From Catellicoccus marimammalium (lineage in GTDB: Bacteria; Bacillota; Bacilli; Lactobacillales; Catellicoccaceae): a stretch of 64,000 bases of DNA. The notes beneath the pieces were generated by a model that saw nothing but the letters and a program-made list of their open reading frames with translations, made no database searches and had not been told where the DNA came from. Positions 51,854 through 61,432 of this stretch are shown piece after piece. The stretch lies in assembly GCF_965139335.1 (NCBI RefSeq), contig NZ_CBCSEL010000001.1; one strand, given 5' to 3'. The translations under genes were made by a program, and so were the position numbers. The first letter of the stretch is position 1; every line of letters begins with the position of its first letter.

Positions 51854-54109
51854 ATGACAGAAAATCAATTTACTATTGGAATGAATCCGCAACAAAAAGA
51901 AGCGGTTGAATATACAGAAGGGCCATTACTTGTAATGGCTGGCGCAGGAAGTGGGAAAACTCGTGTGTTAACTCACCGTATTGCATATTTATTATCTACA
52001 CATATGGATTTACGTCCTTGGAATATTTTAGCGATTACTTTTACAAATAAAGCAGCGCGTGAAATGAAGGAACGTTTAGAAAATCTGATTGGCCCAAGTA
52101 GTCGTGATTTATGGGTTTCTACGTTCCATAGTATGTGTGTCCGCATTTTACGCCGTCATGCTGAAAAATTAGGATATCATTCAAACTTTTCAATTTTGGA
52201 TGCTTCTGAAACAAAAACAATTGTGAAACGTATTTTAAAAGAAAAAAATTATGACGAAGAGAAATTCAGTGCAGATGCTATTTTGTCTTATATTCGTCGT
52301 TGGAAAAATGAAACCATTTTCCCAGAAGAAGTCCAAAAACAATTAGAAGGATCGACTCATATTTTGCAAAAAATTGCTTGTGAATGCTATGTAGCTTACC
52401 AAGAAGAATTGAAACGTAATGATACGATGGACTTTGATGATTTAATTATGTTAACTCTATCTCTTTTTGAGGAGTTTCCAGAAGTACTTGCACAGTATCA
52501 AGAACAATTCCGCTATATCCATGTCGACGAGTATCAAGATACAAACCATGCACAATATTTATTAGTGCAACAATTGGCTGCAAAATATCAAAATCTATGT
52601 GTTGTAGGAGATGCAGACCAAAGTATTTATGCTTGGCGTGGAGCAGATATTACTAATATTTTGAATTTCAAAAAAGATTATCCAAAAGCAAAAGAGATTT
52701 TATTAGAACAAAATTATCGTTCAACAAAAACGATTTTAAATGCTGCAAATAATGTAATTCAAAACAACTATGATCAGGGAGATCAATTGAAACAATTATG
52801 GACCGATAATGAAGAAGGCGAAAAGATTACTTACTATACAGCTGATGATGAAAAAGCAGAAGCTATTTATATCGCTGAAAAAATGAAAGAATTGATTGCT
52901 GATGGATTCCATTACCATGAAATGGCTATTTTATATCGTACCAATGCGCAATCTCGTGCTTTAGAAGATGTGTTTATGCAATTTAATCTTCCGTATCATA
53001 TGGTGGGAGGATTAAAATTCTATGACCGCAAAGAAATTAAAGATTTAATTGCTTATTTGAAAGTGATTGCTAATCCCCAAGATATGATTAGTTTCCGTCG
53101 AATTATTAATACGCCAAAACGAGGAATTGGGGCTACTTCTTTAGAAAAGATTTTAGCATTTGCTAAAGAACAAGGTTTATCTGCGATTGAAGCATGTAAA
53201 AATGCAAGTATGGCAGGAATCCGTGGAAAAGCAGTAGGTCAAATGGAACAATTTGCAGAACAAGTAGAACGTTGGGCAGAGTTAAGTAAAGAAATGGACT
53301 TAACAGAATTTGTCGACTTAGTTCTAGAAGAAAGTGGCTATTATGACATGCTTCGTGAAAGCAAAGGGTTAGAAAATGAGACTCGCATGGAAAACTTAAA
53401 AGAGTTTCAATCCGTTACTCGTGCTTTTGTAGAACGTTGGGAACGTGGAGAAGTAGAAAAAGAATTAGGACAAACAATGCTTTCTGCCTTTTTAAATGAC
53501 TTGTCCTTACTATCTGATATGGATATTAAAGAAGAAGAAATTCCAGATAGTGTGGCCTTTATGACGCTTCATGCTGCAAAAGGATTGGAGTTTCCTGTTG
53601 TCTTTATCGTTGGTTTAGAAGAAAATCTTTTCCCAAGTAAAATTGAAGAAGATCAAATTGAAGAAGAGCGCCGTCTAGCCTATGTGGGAATTACTCGTGC
53701 TGAAAAACGTCTATTTTTATTAAACGCTCGTCGTCGTATGTTCTTTGGACGTACACAATATAATTCTCCTTCTCGCTTTATTGAAGAGATTGATGCCCGT
53801 TACTTAAATACGATTCAACCAAATCCAATTGGCTTTAAAAATACAATGACAGAAAATAAAAATCCATATCGTAAAAATCGTGGATATCGTCAACCACTAC
53901 AAAAGATTGTAGAACATAAAACTTTATCTGGGGCTGAAAAAGAAAGTTATCAAGTAGGCGATAAAGTCATCCACCGTAAATGGGGTGAAGGAGCAGTATT
54001 GAATACGAAAGGTTCTGGAGATCAATTAGAGTTGGAAGTATTCTTTAATAGTCTTGGAGAAACAAGAAAATTAATGGCTAAATATGCGCCAATTGAAAAA
54101 AAGAAATAG
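51854..54109 (+). CDS. pcrA: ATP-dependent DNA helicase PcrA
   Basis: UvrD-like 3'-5' SF1 helicase for repair and for rolling-circle replication. 751 residues, typical. Motifs: NPQQKEAV (Q motif), GAGSGKTRVL (Walker A, about 31-40), TFTNKAAREMK, VDEYQDTN (Walker B), GDADQSIYAWRGAD, QNYRST, TLHAAKGLEF and YVGITRA. The last ~100 residues are the typical basic tail (HRKWGEGAVL). AAGAAGG precedes the ATG. ligA starts nine bases after it: a conserved pcrA-ligA operon. Confidence 0.98.
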   Translation: MTENQFTIGMNPQQKEAVEYTEGPLLVMAGAGSGKTRVLTHRIAYLLSTHMDLRPWNILAITFTNKAAREMKERLENLIGPSSRDLWVSTFHSMCVRILRRHAEKLGYHSNFSILDASETKTIVKRILKEKNYDEEKFSADAILSYIRRWKNETIFPEEVQKQLEGSTHILQKIACECYVAYQEELKRNDTMDFDDLIMLTLSLFEEFPEVLAQYQEQFRYIHVDEYQDTNHAQYLLVQQLAAKYQNLCVVGDADQSIYAWRGADITNILNFKKDYPKAKEILLEQNYRSTKTILNAANNVIQNNYDQGDQLKQLWTDNEEGEKITYYTADDEKAEAIYIAEKMKELIADGFHYHEMAILYRTNAQSRALEDVFMQFNLPYHMVGGLKFYDRKEIKDLIAYLKVIANPQDMISFRRIINTPKRGIGATSLEKILAFAKEQGLSAIEACKNASMAGIRGKAVGQMEQFAEQVERWAELSKEMDLTEFVDLVLEESGYYDMLRESKGLENETRMENLKEFQSVTRAFVERWERGEVEKELGQTMLSAFLNDLSLLSDMDIKEEEIPDSVAFMTLHAAKGLEFPVVFIVGLEENLFPSKIEEDQIEEERRLAYVGITRAEKRLFLLNARRRMFFGRTQYNSPSRFIEEIDARYLNTIQPNPIGFKNTMTENKNPYRKNRGYRQPLQKIVEHKTLSGAEKESYQVGDKVIHRKWGEGAVLNTKGSGDQLELEVFFNSLGETRKLMAKYAPIEKKK

Positions 54110-54118
54110 GGTGAGTTC

Positions 54119-56125
54119 ATGAATGAAATCCAAAAAGAAATGGCACAACTACAAGAGGAATTGAAACGTTATGCTAAAGCATACTATGTTGAAGATGCTC
54201 CTTTAGTAGAAGACCATATCTATGATGAAAAATATCAAAAATTATTATCTTTAGAAGCACAATATCCACAATATAAAATGAAAGATTCGATTACTTCAGA
54301 AGTGGGAAGTGCCAATGAAATTCAAAATACACCATTTGAAAAAGTACGTCATCGAATTCCCATGCTAAGTTTGGGCGATGTCTTCTCTTTTGCGGAATTG
54401 GAACAATTTATTCAACGAGTAGAAAAAGAAGTGGGACCTTGTCAGTATATGTGTGAATTGAAAATTGATGGCTTGGCGATTAATTTACGCTATGAAAAAG
54501 GAAAATTAGTTCAAGGTTCTACACGTGGAAATGGAGTAATTGGTGAAGATATTACTCATAATATTCGAACAATCAAAGATATTCCTCAAACATTACCGGA
54601 TGAATTATCTATCGAGGTTCGTGGAGAATGTTACATGTCTAAGCGTTCTTTTGAACAGTTAAATCAACGCCAAGAAGAGGCAGGATTGGCTCCTTTTGCT
54701 AATCCAAGAAACGCAGCGGCAGGAAGTTTACGTCAATTAGATGCAAAAGTAACGAAAGAACGTCAATTATCTTCGTTCATTTATCAAATTGCTCATTATG
54801 ACCGTTTATCAGTGACAACACAAGAAGAAAACTTACATCAGCTAAAAGAATTAGGGTTTGCTGTGGATGTTCATGATCGTTTATGTCATTCGATAGCAGA
54901 AATTGAAGACTACATTACAGAAATGCAAGAAAAACGTCATGAACTTTCTTATGATATTGATGGGATTGTCATTAAAGTAAATTCTTTAGATACACAAGCT
55001 CATTTAGGAACAACCATTAAAGTTCCTCGTTGGGCAATTGCGTATAAATTCCCACCAGAAGAGGTAACAACCGTTTTACGAGAAATTGAATGGACCGTGG
55101 GAAGAACAGGGGTCGTGACCCCAACGGCAATTATGGATCCTGTTTTTGTGGCAGGAACAACCGTTTCTCGAGCAAGTTTGCATAATCCAGATTATATTCA
55201 AGAAAAAGATTTACGTTTAGGAGATACCGTCTATTTACATAAAGCAGGAGATATTATTCCTGAAATTAGCCGAGTAGATCTTAGCAAACGTCCAAAAGAA
55301 GCAACACCTTATGTCATTCCAACAACTTGTCCAAGTTGCCATGAACCATTGACTCATTTAAAAGAAGAAGTAGCTCTTCGTTGTATGAATCCTTTATGTC
55401 CAGCGCAAGCAAAAGAATTGATGAAGCACTTTGTTTCTCGTAATGCGATGGATGTTCGTGGTGTAGGCGAATCGATTTTAGATCAATTATTCCAAAAAGG
55501 AATGATTCATACGATGGATGATTTATACCGTTTAACGGAAGATGATCTTTTACAATTAGATAAAGTAAAAGAGAAGAAAGCACAAAATATTTTAACTTCG
55601 ATTGAAGAAAGTAAACATCGTTCTTTAGAACATTTAATTTTTGGTCTAGGAATTCGTCATATTGGTTATAAAGTCGCAAAAATGTTAGCGCAAACCTTTA
55701 AAACGATGGAGCATTTACAACAAGTAACTAAAGAAGAGTTGTTAGCACTCGATGGATTTGGTGAAATTATGGCGGACAGTCTTTTACATTATTTTGCCCA
55801 AAAAGAAGCTCAAGAGTTGATTGAACATTTAAAAGAGTTAGGAGTATCTATGAAATATCATGCTCCACACGTTGAAGAAACGACAGTAGATACTGCACTT
55901 TTTGCTGGTCAAACGATTGTTTTAACTGGAAAATTAAGTCATTTTACACGCGATGAATTAAAAGAAAAGCTAGAACAATGGGGAGCAAAAGTAACAGGAA
56001 GTGTTTCGCAAAAAACAGATTTGGTAATTGCTGGTGAAAAAGCAGGCTCCAAAAAAACAAAAGCGGAATCTTTAGGAATTCCTATTTGGTCAGAAGAAGA
56101 ATTATTAGAAAAAATCAAAGAATAA
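54119..56125 (+). CDS. ligA: NAD-dependent DNA ligase
   Basis: Seals nicks using NAD+. 668 residues: Ia domain, adenylation domain with CELKIDGLAI (about 115-124, Lys forms the adenylate), OB fold, four-Cys zinc finger (CPSCHEPL and CMNPLCPAQ, about 403-427), helix-hairpin-helix repeats and a C-terminal BRCT domain (about 590-668, TIVLTGKLSHFTRDEL). GGTGAG precedes the ATG. The usual enterococcal neighbour camS is absent; a DedA-like gene follows instead. Confidence 0.98.
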   Translation: MNEIQKEMAQLQEELKRYAKAYYVEDAPLVEDHIYDEKYQKLLSLEAQYPQYKMKDSITSEVGSANEIQNTPFEKVRHRIPMLSLGDVFSFAELEQFIQRVEKEVGPCQYMCELKIDGLAINLRYEKGKLVQGSTRGNGVIGEDITHNIRTIKDIPQTLPDELSIEVRGECYMSKRSFEQLNQRQEEAGLAPFANPRNAAAGSLRQLDAKVTKERQLSSFIYQIAHYDRLSVTTQEENLHQLKELGFAVDVHDRLCHSIAEIEDYITEMQEKRHELSYDIDGIVIKVNSLDTQAHLGTTIKVPRWAIAYKFPPEEVTTVLREIEWTVGRTGVVTPTAIMDPVFVAGTTVSRASLHNPDYIQEKDLRLGDTVYLHKAGDIIPEISRVDLSKRPKEATPYVIPTTCPSCHEPLTHLKEEVALRCMNPLCPAQAKELMKHFVSRNAMDVRGVGESILDQLFQKGMIHTMDDLYRLTEDDLLQLDKVKEKKAQNILTSIEESKHRSLEHLIFGLGIRHIGYKVAKMLAQTFKTMEHLQQVTKEELLALDGFGEIMADSLLHYFAQKEAQELIEHLKELGVSMKYHAPHVEETTVDTALFAGQTIVLTGKLSHFTRDELKEKLEQWGAKVTGSVSQKTDLVIAGEKAGSKKTKAESLGIPIWSEEELLEKIKE

Positions 56126-56144
56126 AAATAGAGGAGATACGCTT

Positions 56145-56660
56145 ATGTCGATGTTAGCACCGATTTTATTTAGTTTATCTGCGTTAGCCACTCATCCACA
56201 ATATCATGGAATTGCTCCTTCTCTTGCTGCGTTATTAATTTTGGGAAGTTGTCTTTTTGGTGATACTTTTGATTATTTAACAGGAAAGTATTTAGAATAT
56301 GTCATTGAAAAATGGCCACAAAAGAAAAATAAGGAAGCTAAAGTAAAGGAAGCCATCCAAAAAGGAGAGGCAATTTTTAAAAAATATGGACCGATGGCCA
56401 TTGTCCTTATGAGCTGTACTCCTGTATTGCATAGTGCAGTTTCCATGTCTGCTGGGGCAACAAAATATGCTTATCATAAATTTATTATCATTAATACGAT
56501 GGCTAATATTATCATCGTCTGTGCTTGTTTATTATTAGGACATTATTTTGGAAATCTACCTTGGGTCAAATCTCATTTAGTCATCGTTACTTTCTTAGTC
56601 ATGTTGGCAATTATGATTCCTGTCCTATTATTATCCAAACATTTACAGAAAAAAGCATAA
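56145..56660 (+). CDS. DedA/VTT-like membrane protein
   Basis: A 171-residue membrane protein of the SNARE-associated/VTT (DedA) type; members act in lipid flipping and envelope homeostasis. GSCLFGDTFDYLTGKYLE (about 32-49) and the block IFKKYGPMAIVLMSCTPVLHSAVSMSAGATKYAYHKF match the family layout, but the usual Arg-x-x-Pro of the second block is Cys-Thr-Pro, an odd change. It has four to five membrane segments and is a little shorter than typical DedA (~200). AGAGGAG precedes the ATG. It is in line with ligA and ends at a terminator. Confidence 0.7.
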   Translation: MSMLAPILFSLSALATHPQYHGIAPSLAALLILGSCLFGDTFDYLTGKYLEYVIEKWPQKKNKEAKVKEAIQKGEAIFKKYGPMAIVLMSCTPVLHSAVSMSAGATKYAYHKFIIINTMANIIIVCACLLLGHYFGNLPWVKSHLVIVTFLVMLAIMIPVLLLSKHLQKKA

Positions 56661-56671
56661 AGAAAGAGACA

Positions 56672-56703
56672 AAGAAGAGGCGAATTTCGTCTCTTTTTTA
56701 TTT
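56672..56703 (+). terminator. Terminator after DedA-like gene
   Basis: AAGAGGCG-AATTT-CGTCTCTT (one G-U pair) followed by a T-rich run. Confidence 0.7.
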
Positions 56704-56811
56704 TTTTGTGAAAAAATGAGAAAAAAACAAGGAATTTTCATTACAAAGTAGCATGGACGCCTTTTTCTGTGCTAGAATGGAAAAGAACCTATAAAGAAAG
56801 GAAGAACGATC

Positions 56812-57114
56812 GTGTCAATTTCAAAAGAACAAGTAAATCATGTCGCTCACTTAGCAAAATTGGAATTGTCGGAAGAAGAAATTGGAGTATTCACTTCTCA
56901 ATTATCCGATATTTTAACAATGGTTGAGCATTTAGACGAAGTAGATACTACAGGAGTAAAACCAACAACAAATGTTATTTTTGATGAAAACTTATGGCGT
57001 GAAGATGTAGCCCAAAAACCAATGGACCGTGACGAATTAATGAAAAATGTACCTGTCCATGAAAATGGCTATATTAAAGTTCCAGCTATGTTAAATCAAG
57101 GGGAGGAAGAATAA
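56812..57114 (+). CDS. gatC: Asp/Glu-tRNA amidotransferase subunit C
   Basis: Small scaffold subunit of GatCAB, which converts Glu-tRNA(Gln) and Asp-tRNA(Asn) to the amide forms. 100 residues: VNHVAHLAKLELSEEE (about 8-23) and LVEHLDEVDT-like region, ending VPAMLNQGEEE. The start is GTG, with AAAGGAAG upstream; a TGCTAGAAT extended -10 lies at 56770-56778. Its stop overlaps the gatA start by one base (TAATG). Confidence 0.95.
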   Translation: MSISKEQVNHVAHLAKLELSEEEIGVFTSQLSDILTMVEHLDEVDTTGVKPTTNVIFDENLWREDVAQKPMDRDELMKNVPVHENGYIKVPAMLNQGEEE

Positions 57115-58583
57115 TGAACGTTTTAAATAGTTCCCTTTTACAATTGCATGAAATGTTAGTGAACAAAGAAATCACTTCAGAGCAATTAGTGAAAGCCTAT
57201 ATTGAACGTATTGAAGCAACAGATGAAACGATGCGTTCTTTTTTAACATTAAATAAAGAACAAGCCTTAGAACAAGCGCGTAAAATAGATGAAGAAGGAA
57301 TCAAAGAAGAAGAATACTTAAAAGGGATTCCAGTAGGGATTAAAGATAACATCGTAACAAAAGACTTACGTACTACAGCTGCTAGTAAAATGTTAGAAAA
57401 CTTTGTCCCTGTATACGATGCTACAGTTATGGAAAAATTATACCAAGCAGGAATGATTCCAGTAGGGAAACTAAACATGGATGAATTCGCGATGGGAGCA
57501 AGTACAGAAACTTCTCATTTCCAACAAACTGTAAATGCATGGGATCATACAAAAGTACCAGGAGGATCTTCTGGTGGTTCAGCAACTGCGGTTGCGGCTC
57601 GTCAAATTCCATGTGCTCTAGGAAGCGATACTGGAGGTTCTGTTCGTCAGCCTTCTTCTTTCAATGGAGTTGTGGGAATGAAACCAACTTATGGACGAGT
57701 TTCTCGTTATGGTTTAATTGCCTTTGCTTCTAGCTTAGACCAAATTGGTACGATTACAAAAACAGTAGAAGATAACGCATTATTATTAAATGCGATTTGT
57801 GGTCCAGATGAAAAAGACTACACTTCTGCTCGTGTAGAAGTTCCTGATTTTACTGCTAAAATCGGACAAAATATTGCAGGTATGAAAATTGGGGTACCAA
57901 AAGAATTCATGAGTGATGCAGTTTCTACAGAAGTGAAAGAAAAAGTTCAAGAAGCAATGAAACAATTCGAAGCTTTAGGAGCAACGGTAGAAGAAGTGAG
58001 CTTACCTTATGCTCCTTATGGTATTTCTGTATACTATGTTCAAGCCTGTGCCGAAGCTGCTTCTAACTTAAGCCGTTTTGACGGTATTCGTTACGGATAT
58101 CGTGTTGAAAACGTTGAAAACTTAGAAGATGTTTATGTGAAAAGTCGTTCTGAGGGATTTGGCGATGAAGTGAAACGTCGTATTATGATTGGTACGTATT
58201 CATTAAGTGCTGGTAACTTTGATGCACACTACAAAAAAGCTAGCCAAGTGCGTACATTAATCTGCGAAGATTTTGCCAAAGTGTTAAAAGAGTATGATGT
58301 CATTTTAGCACCAACTTCACCAACTCCAGCCTTTACTATTGGAGAAGTACAAGATCCAGTAGCGATGTACACAAGCGACTTATTAACTATCCCTGTAAAC
58401 TTAGCAGGATTACCAAGTATGAGTATTCCTTGTGGTTTTGTAGATGGACTTCCTGTAGGAATGCAAATTATTGGTCGTCCATTTGATGAAGCAACGATTT
58501 ATCAAGTCGCTTCTGCGTTTGAAAAAGCAACAGATTTCCATCTAGAAAAACCTGAAATTGCGAAAGGAGAAGATCATGAATAA
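57114..58583 (+). CDS. gatA: Asp/Glu-tRNA amidotransferase subunit A
   Basis: Glutamine amidase subunit that makes ammonia for GatB. 489 residues. The amidase triad region is intact: GIPVGIKDNI (Lys, about 72-81), PGGSSGGSA (Ser, about 149-157) and GSDTGGSVRQP (Ser nucleophile region). AGGGGAGG precedes the ATG, which overlaps the gatC stop. Its end overlaps gatB by eight bases. Confidence 0.98.
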   Translation: MNVLNSSLLQLHEMLVNKEITSEQLVKAYIERIEATDETMRSFLTLNKEQALEQARKIDEEGIKEEEYLKGIPVGIKDNIVTKDLRTTAASKMLENFVPVYDATVMEKLYQAGMIPVGKLNMDEFAMGASTETSHFQQTVNAWDHTKVPGGSSGGSATAVAARQIPCALGSDTGGSVRQPSSFNGVVGMKPTYGRVSRYGLIAFASSLDQIGTITKTVEDNALLLNAICGPDEKDYTSARVEVPDFTAKIGQNIAGMKIGVPKEFMSDAVSTEVKEKVQEAMKQFEALGATVEEVSLPYAPYGISVYYVQACAEAASNLSRFDGIRYGYRVENVENLEDVYVKSRSEGFGDEVKRRIMIGTYSLSAGNFDAHYKKASQVRTLICEDFAKVLKEYDVILAPTSPTPAFTIGEVQDPVAMYTSDLLTIPVNLAGLPSMSIPCGFVDGLPVGMQIIGRPFDEATIYQVASAFEKATDFHLEKPEIAKGEDHE

Positions 58584-60009
58584 TTTTGAAACAGTCATCG
58601 GTTTAGAAGTTCACGTAGAACTAAAAACAAATTCAAAAATGTTTTCTCCTTCTCCTGTAACTTATGGAGAAGATCCAAATACAAGTACAAATGTCATTGA
58701 CTGGGGATATCCAGGAACATTACCTACAGTCAATAAAGGGGCATTAGAATTTGGAATGCGCGCTGCATTAGCCTTAAATTGTAAGATTAACCAAGATACA
58801 ATGTTTGATCGTAAACATTATTTCTATCCAGATAATCCAAAAGCATACCAAATTACCCAAGATAAATATCCAATTGGTTATGATGGTTGGATTGAAATTG
58901 AAGTTGAAGGACAAAAGAAAAAAATCCGTATTGAACGTATTCACGTAGAAGAAGATGCTGGGAAAAATACACACGGTACCGATGGTTACTCTTATGTCGA
59001 TTTAAACCGTCAAGGTACACCATTAATTGAAATCGTGTCTGAAGCAGATATGCGCAGTCCAGAAGAAGCGTATGCTTATTTAGAAGCATTACGTCAAATC
59101 ATTCAATTCACTGGCGTAAGTGATGTGAAAATGGAAGAAGGTTCTATGCGTTGTGATGCCAATGTATCTTTACGTCCTTATGGTGCAAAAGAGTTTGGTA
59201 CAAAAACAGAGTTGAAAAACTTAAACTCTATTTCTAACGTGAAAAAAGGGATTGCTTTTGAACAAAATCGTCAAGCAAAAATCTTACTTTCTGGTGGAGA
59301 AATCCAACAAGAAACACGTCGTTATGATGATAGCACAAATACAACTATCTTAATGCGTGTAAAAGAAGGAGCGAGTGATTATCGTTACTTCCCAGAACCA
59401 GATCTACCATTCTATCATATTTCTGATGAATGGATTGCGGAAATTAAAGAAACAATGCCTGAATCTCCACAATCTCGTCGTCAACGTTATACACAAGAAT
59501 TAGGCTTACCAGAATATGATGCAATGGTCTTGACTTTATCTGTAGAAATGTCTGACTTCTTCGATGCAGCAGTAAAAGAAGGAGCAGATGCAAAACAAGT
59601 AGCAAACTGGTTAATGGGTGAAGTTTCTGCGTACTTAAACGAGAAGAAATTAGAATTAAGCGAAACAAAATTAACTCCACAAAACTTAGCACAAATGATT
59701 CAATTAATTGCGGATGGTACAATTTCTTCTAAAATGGCGAAAAAAGTCTTCCGTGAATTAATTACGAATGGTGGAGATGCCAAAGAAGTAGTAGAAGCAA
59801 AAGGATTAGTTCAATTATCTGATCCTGCACAATTACAACCAATCGTAGCAGGTATTGTTGATGAACACCCGGAATCTGTAGAACTATTCAAAAAAGGAAA
59901 AGATCGCGCAGTTGGTTTCTTAGTCGGTCAAGTAATGAAAGCGACAAAAGGACAAGCAAACCCAGGTGTGGTTAACCAATTAATCAAAGAAGAATTAGAA
60001 AAACGTTAA
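58576..60009 (+). CDS. gatB: Asp/Glu-tRNA amidotransferase subunit B
   Basis: Kinase/transamidase subunit that activates the tRNA-bound Glu or Asp. 477 residues. Start MNNFETVIGLEVHVEL; cradle-domain block DRKHYFYPDNPKAYQITQ (about 80-97) and DYRYFPEPDLP; C-terminal YqeY-like helical tail. The ATG at 58576 follows AAAGGAG; an in-frame TTG at 58558 is not needed. The common downstream gene dgkB is absent: an RNA methyltransferase follows after a terminator. Confidence 0.97.
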   Translation: MNNFETVIGLEVHVELKTNSKMFSPSPVTYGEDPNTSTNVIDWGYPGTLPTVNKGALEFGMRAALALNCKINQDTMFDRKHYFYPDNPKAYQITQDKYPIGYDGWIEIEVEGQKKKIRIERIHVEEDAGKNTHGTDGYSYVDLNRQGTPLIEIVSEADMRSPEEAYAYLEALRQIIQFTGVSDVKMEEGSMRCDANVSLRPYGAKEFGTKTELKNLNSISNVKKGIAFEQNRQAKILLSGGEIQQETRRYDDSTNTTILMRVKEGASDYRYFPEPDLPFYHISDEWIAEIKETMPESPQSRRQRYTQELGLPEYDAMVLTLSVEMSDFFDAAVKEGADAKQVANWLMGEVSAYLNEKKLELSETKLTPQNLAQMIQLIADGTISSKMAKKVFRELITNGGDAKEVVEAKGLVQLSDPAQLQPIVAGIVDEHPESVELFKKGKDRAVGFLVGQVMKATKGQANPGVVNQLIKEELEKR

Positions 60010-60012
60010 TCA

Positions 60013-60042
60013 AAAGGGTGGAGGCAATCTCCACCTTTTTTA
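60013..60042 (+). terminator. Terminator after gatCAB
   Basis: GGTGGAG-GCAAT-CTCCACC followed by six T. Confidence 0.88.
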
Positions 60043-60058
60043 TTCATAGGAGAACAAA

Positions 60059-61414
60059 ATGATACAAAAAAACCAAGAATATGATGTAACCATTGTTGAT
60101 TTAACATATGAAGGGATGGGAGTAGCTAAAATTGACCATTATCCTTTATTTATTGAAAATACATTGCCTGGAGAAGAAGTTCGCATTAAAGTACTTAAAG
60201 TTGGCAAAAAATTTGGCTTTGGGAAAGTGATGGAATTTTATAAAACAAGCCCAGATCGTATTCCTAGTGAAGAAAAGAAATGGACCCAAACAGGAATCGC
60301 TCCTCTTCAACATATGCGTTATGAAGCTCAGTTAGCATTTAAAAAACGTCAAGTAGAAGAATGCCTACATAAAATGCATTGTGATGAGGTTCAAGTTCAT
60401 GATACGACACCTTCTCCACAACAAATGCATTATCGTAATAAAGCTCAAGTTCCTGTTCGTGTAGTAGATGGAAAGATGGAAGTAGGGTTCTATCGTAAAA
60501 ATAGTCATCAATTTATCTCTATTCAAAATTTTGGCATCCAACAAGAAGATATTGATGATGCCTTACAAGTGATTGCTCGTATTTTAACAGAATTTGGTGT
60601 TTCTGCTTATAATGAAGAGCGTCATGAAGGAGTATTACGCCATATTATCGTTCGTCAAGGCTACTATAGTAAAGAGATGATGGTTACTTTAGTCACACGT
60701 AAGAAAAAATTATTCCAAGGACAACAACTTGCACAACGTATTATTGAAGAAATTCCAACCGTTGTTTCTGTGATGCAAAATATTAACGACCAAAAAACAA
60801 ATGTGATTATGGGAGAAAAGACAATTTGTTTAGCTGGAAAAGGAAGAATTGAAGATGAAATGTTGGGACATACTTTCCAAATTTCTGCGCCTTCATTCTA
60901 TCAAGTAAATACACCACAAGCTGAAGCCATGTATCAAAAAGCTATTGACTTAGCTCATTTATCTAAAGATATGATCGCTATTGATGCGTATTGTGGAATT
61001 GGAACGATTACATTATCAGTAGCTCCTCACGTAAAAGAAATTTATGGGGTCGAAGTCGTTGCTCCAGCGATTGATAATGCCAAAGAAAATGCGAAAGAAA
61101 ATGAAATGACAAATGTTCATTTTGCCGTTGGAAAAGCAGAAGAAGTACTACCAAAATGGCAAGAAGAAGGAATTCAACCAGATGTTGTCTTTGTGGATCC
61201 ACCACGTAAAGGATTAGCTCGCTCTTTTGTGGAAACAACAATTGAATTAGCACCAGAAAAAATTGCTTATATTTCTTGTAATCCAGCTACCTTTGCCCGT
61301 GATGTCGCTTTATTTAAAGAAGCAGGATATCGATTGGATGAAGTATATCCTTATGATATGTTCCCACAAACAACACATGTCGAATGTGTAGGCGTTTTAT
61401 ATAAACAAAATTAA
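60059..61414 (+). CDS. 23S rRNA (uracil-C5)-methyltransferase, RlmCD/RumA type
   Basis: SAM-dependent enzyme methylating uridine in 23S rRNA. 451 residues with an N-terminal TRAM RNA-binding domain (about 1-58) and C-terminal Rossmann fold: AIDAYCGIGTITL (SAM site, about 305-317), VFVDPPRKGL (about 378-387) and the nucleophilic Cys in YISCNPATFARD (about 404-415). It has no obvious four-Cys iron-sulphur cluster, which fits the Firmicute RlmCD branch. AGGAGAAC precedes the ATG. Confidence 0.9.
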   Translation: MIQKNQEYDVTIVDLTYEGMGVAKIDHYPLFIENTLPGEEVRIKVLKVGKKFGFGKVMEFYKTSPDRIPSEEKKWTQTGIAPLQHMRYEAQLAFKKRQVEECLHKMHCDEVQVHDTTPSPQQMHYRNKAQVPVRVVDGKMEVGFYRKNSHQFISIQNFGIQQEDIDDALQVIARILTEFGVSAYNEERHEGVLRHIIVRQGYYSKEMMVTLVTRKKKLFQGQQLAQRIIEEIPTVVSVMQNINDQKTNVIMGEKTICLAGKGRIEDEMLGHTFQISAPSFYQVNTPQAEAMYQKAIDLAHLSKDMIAIDAYCGIGTITLSVAPHVKEIYGVEVVAPAIDNAKENAKENEMTNVHFAVGKAEEVLPKWQEEGIQPDVVFVDPPRKGLARSFVETTIELAPEKIAYISCNPATFARDVALFKEAGYRLDEVYPYDMFPQTTHVECVGVLYKQN

Positions 61415-61432
61415 GGGAAAAGAGGAAAAACG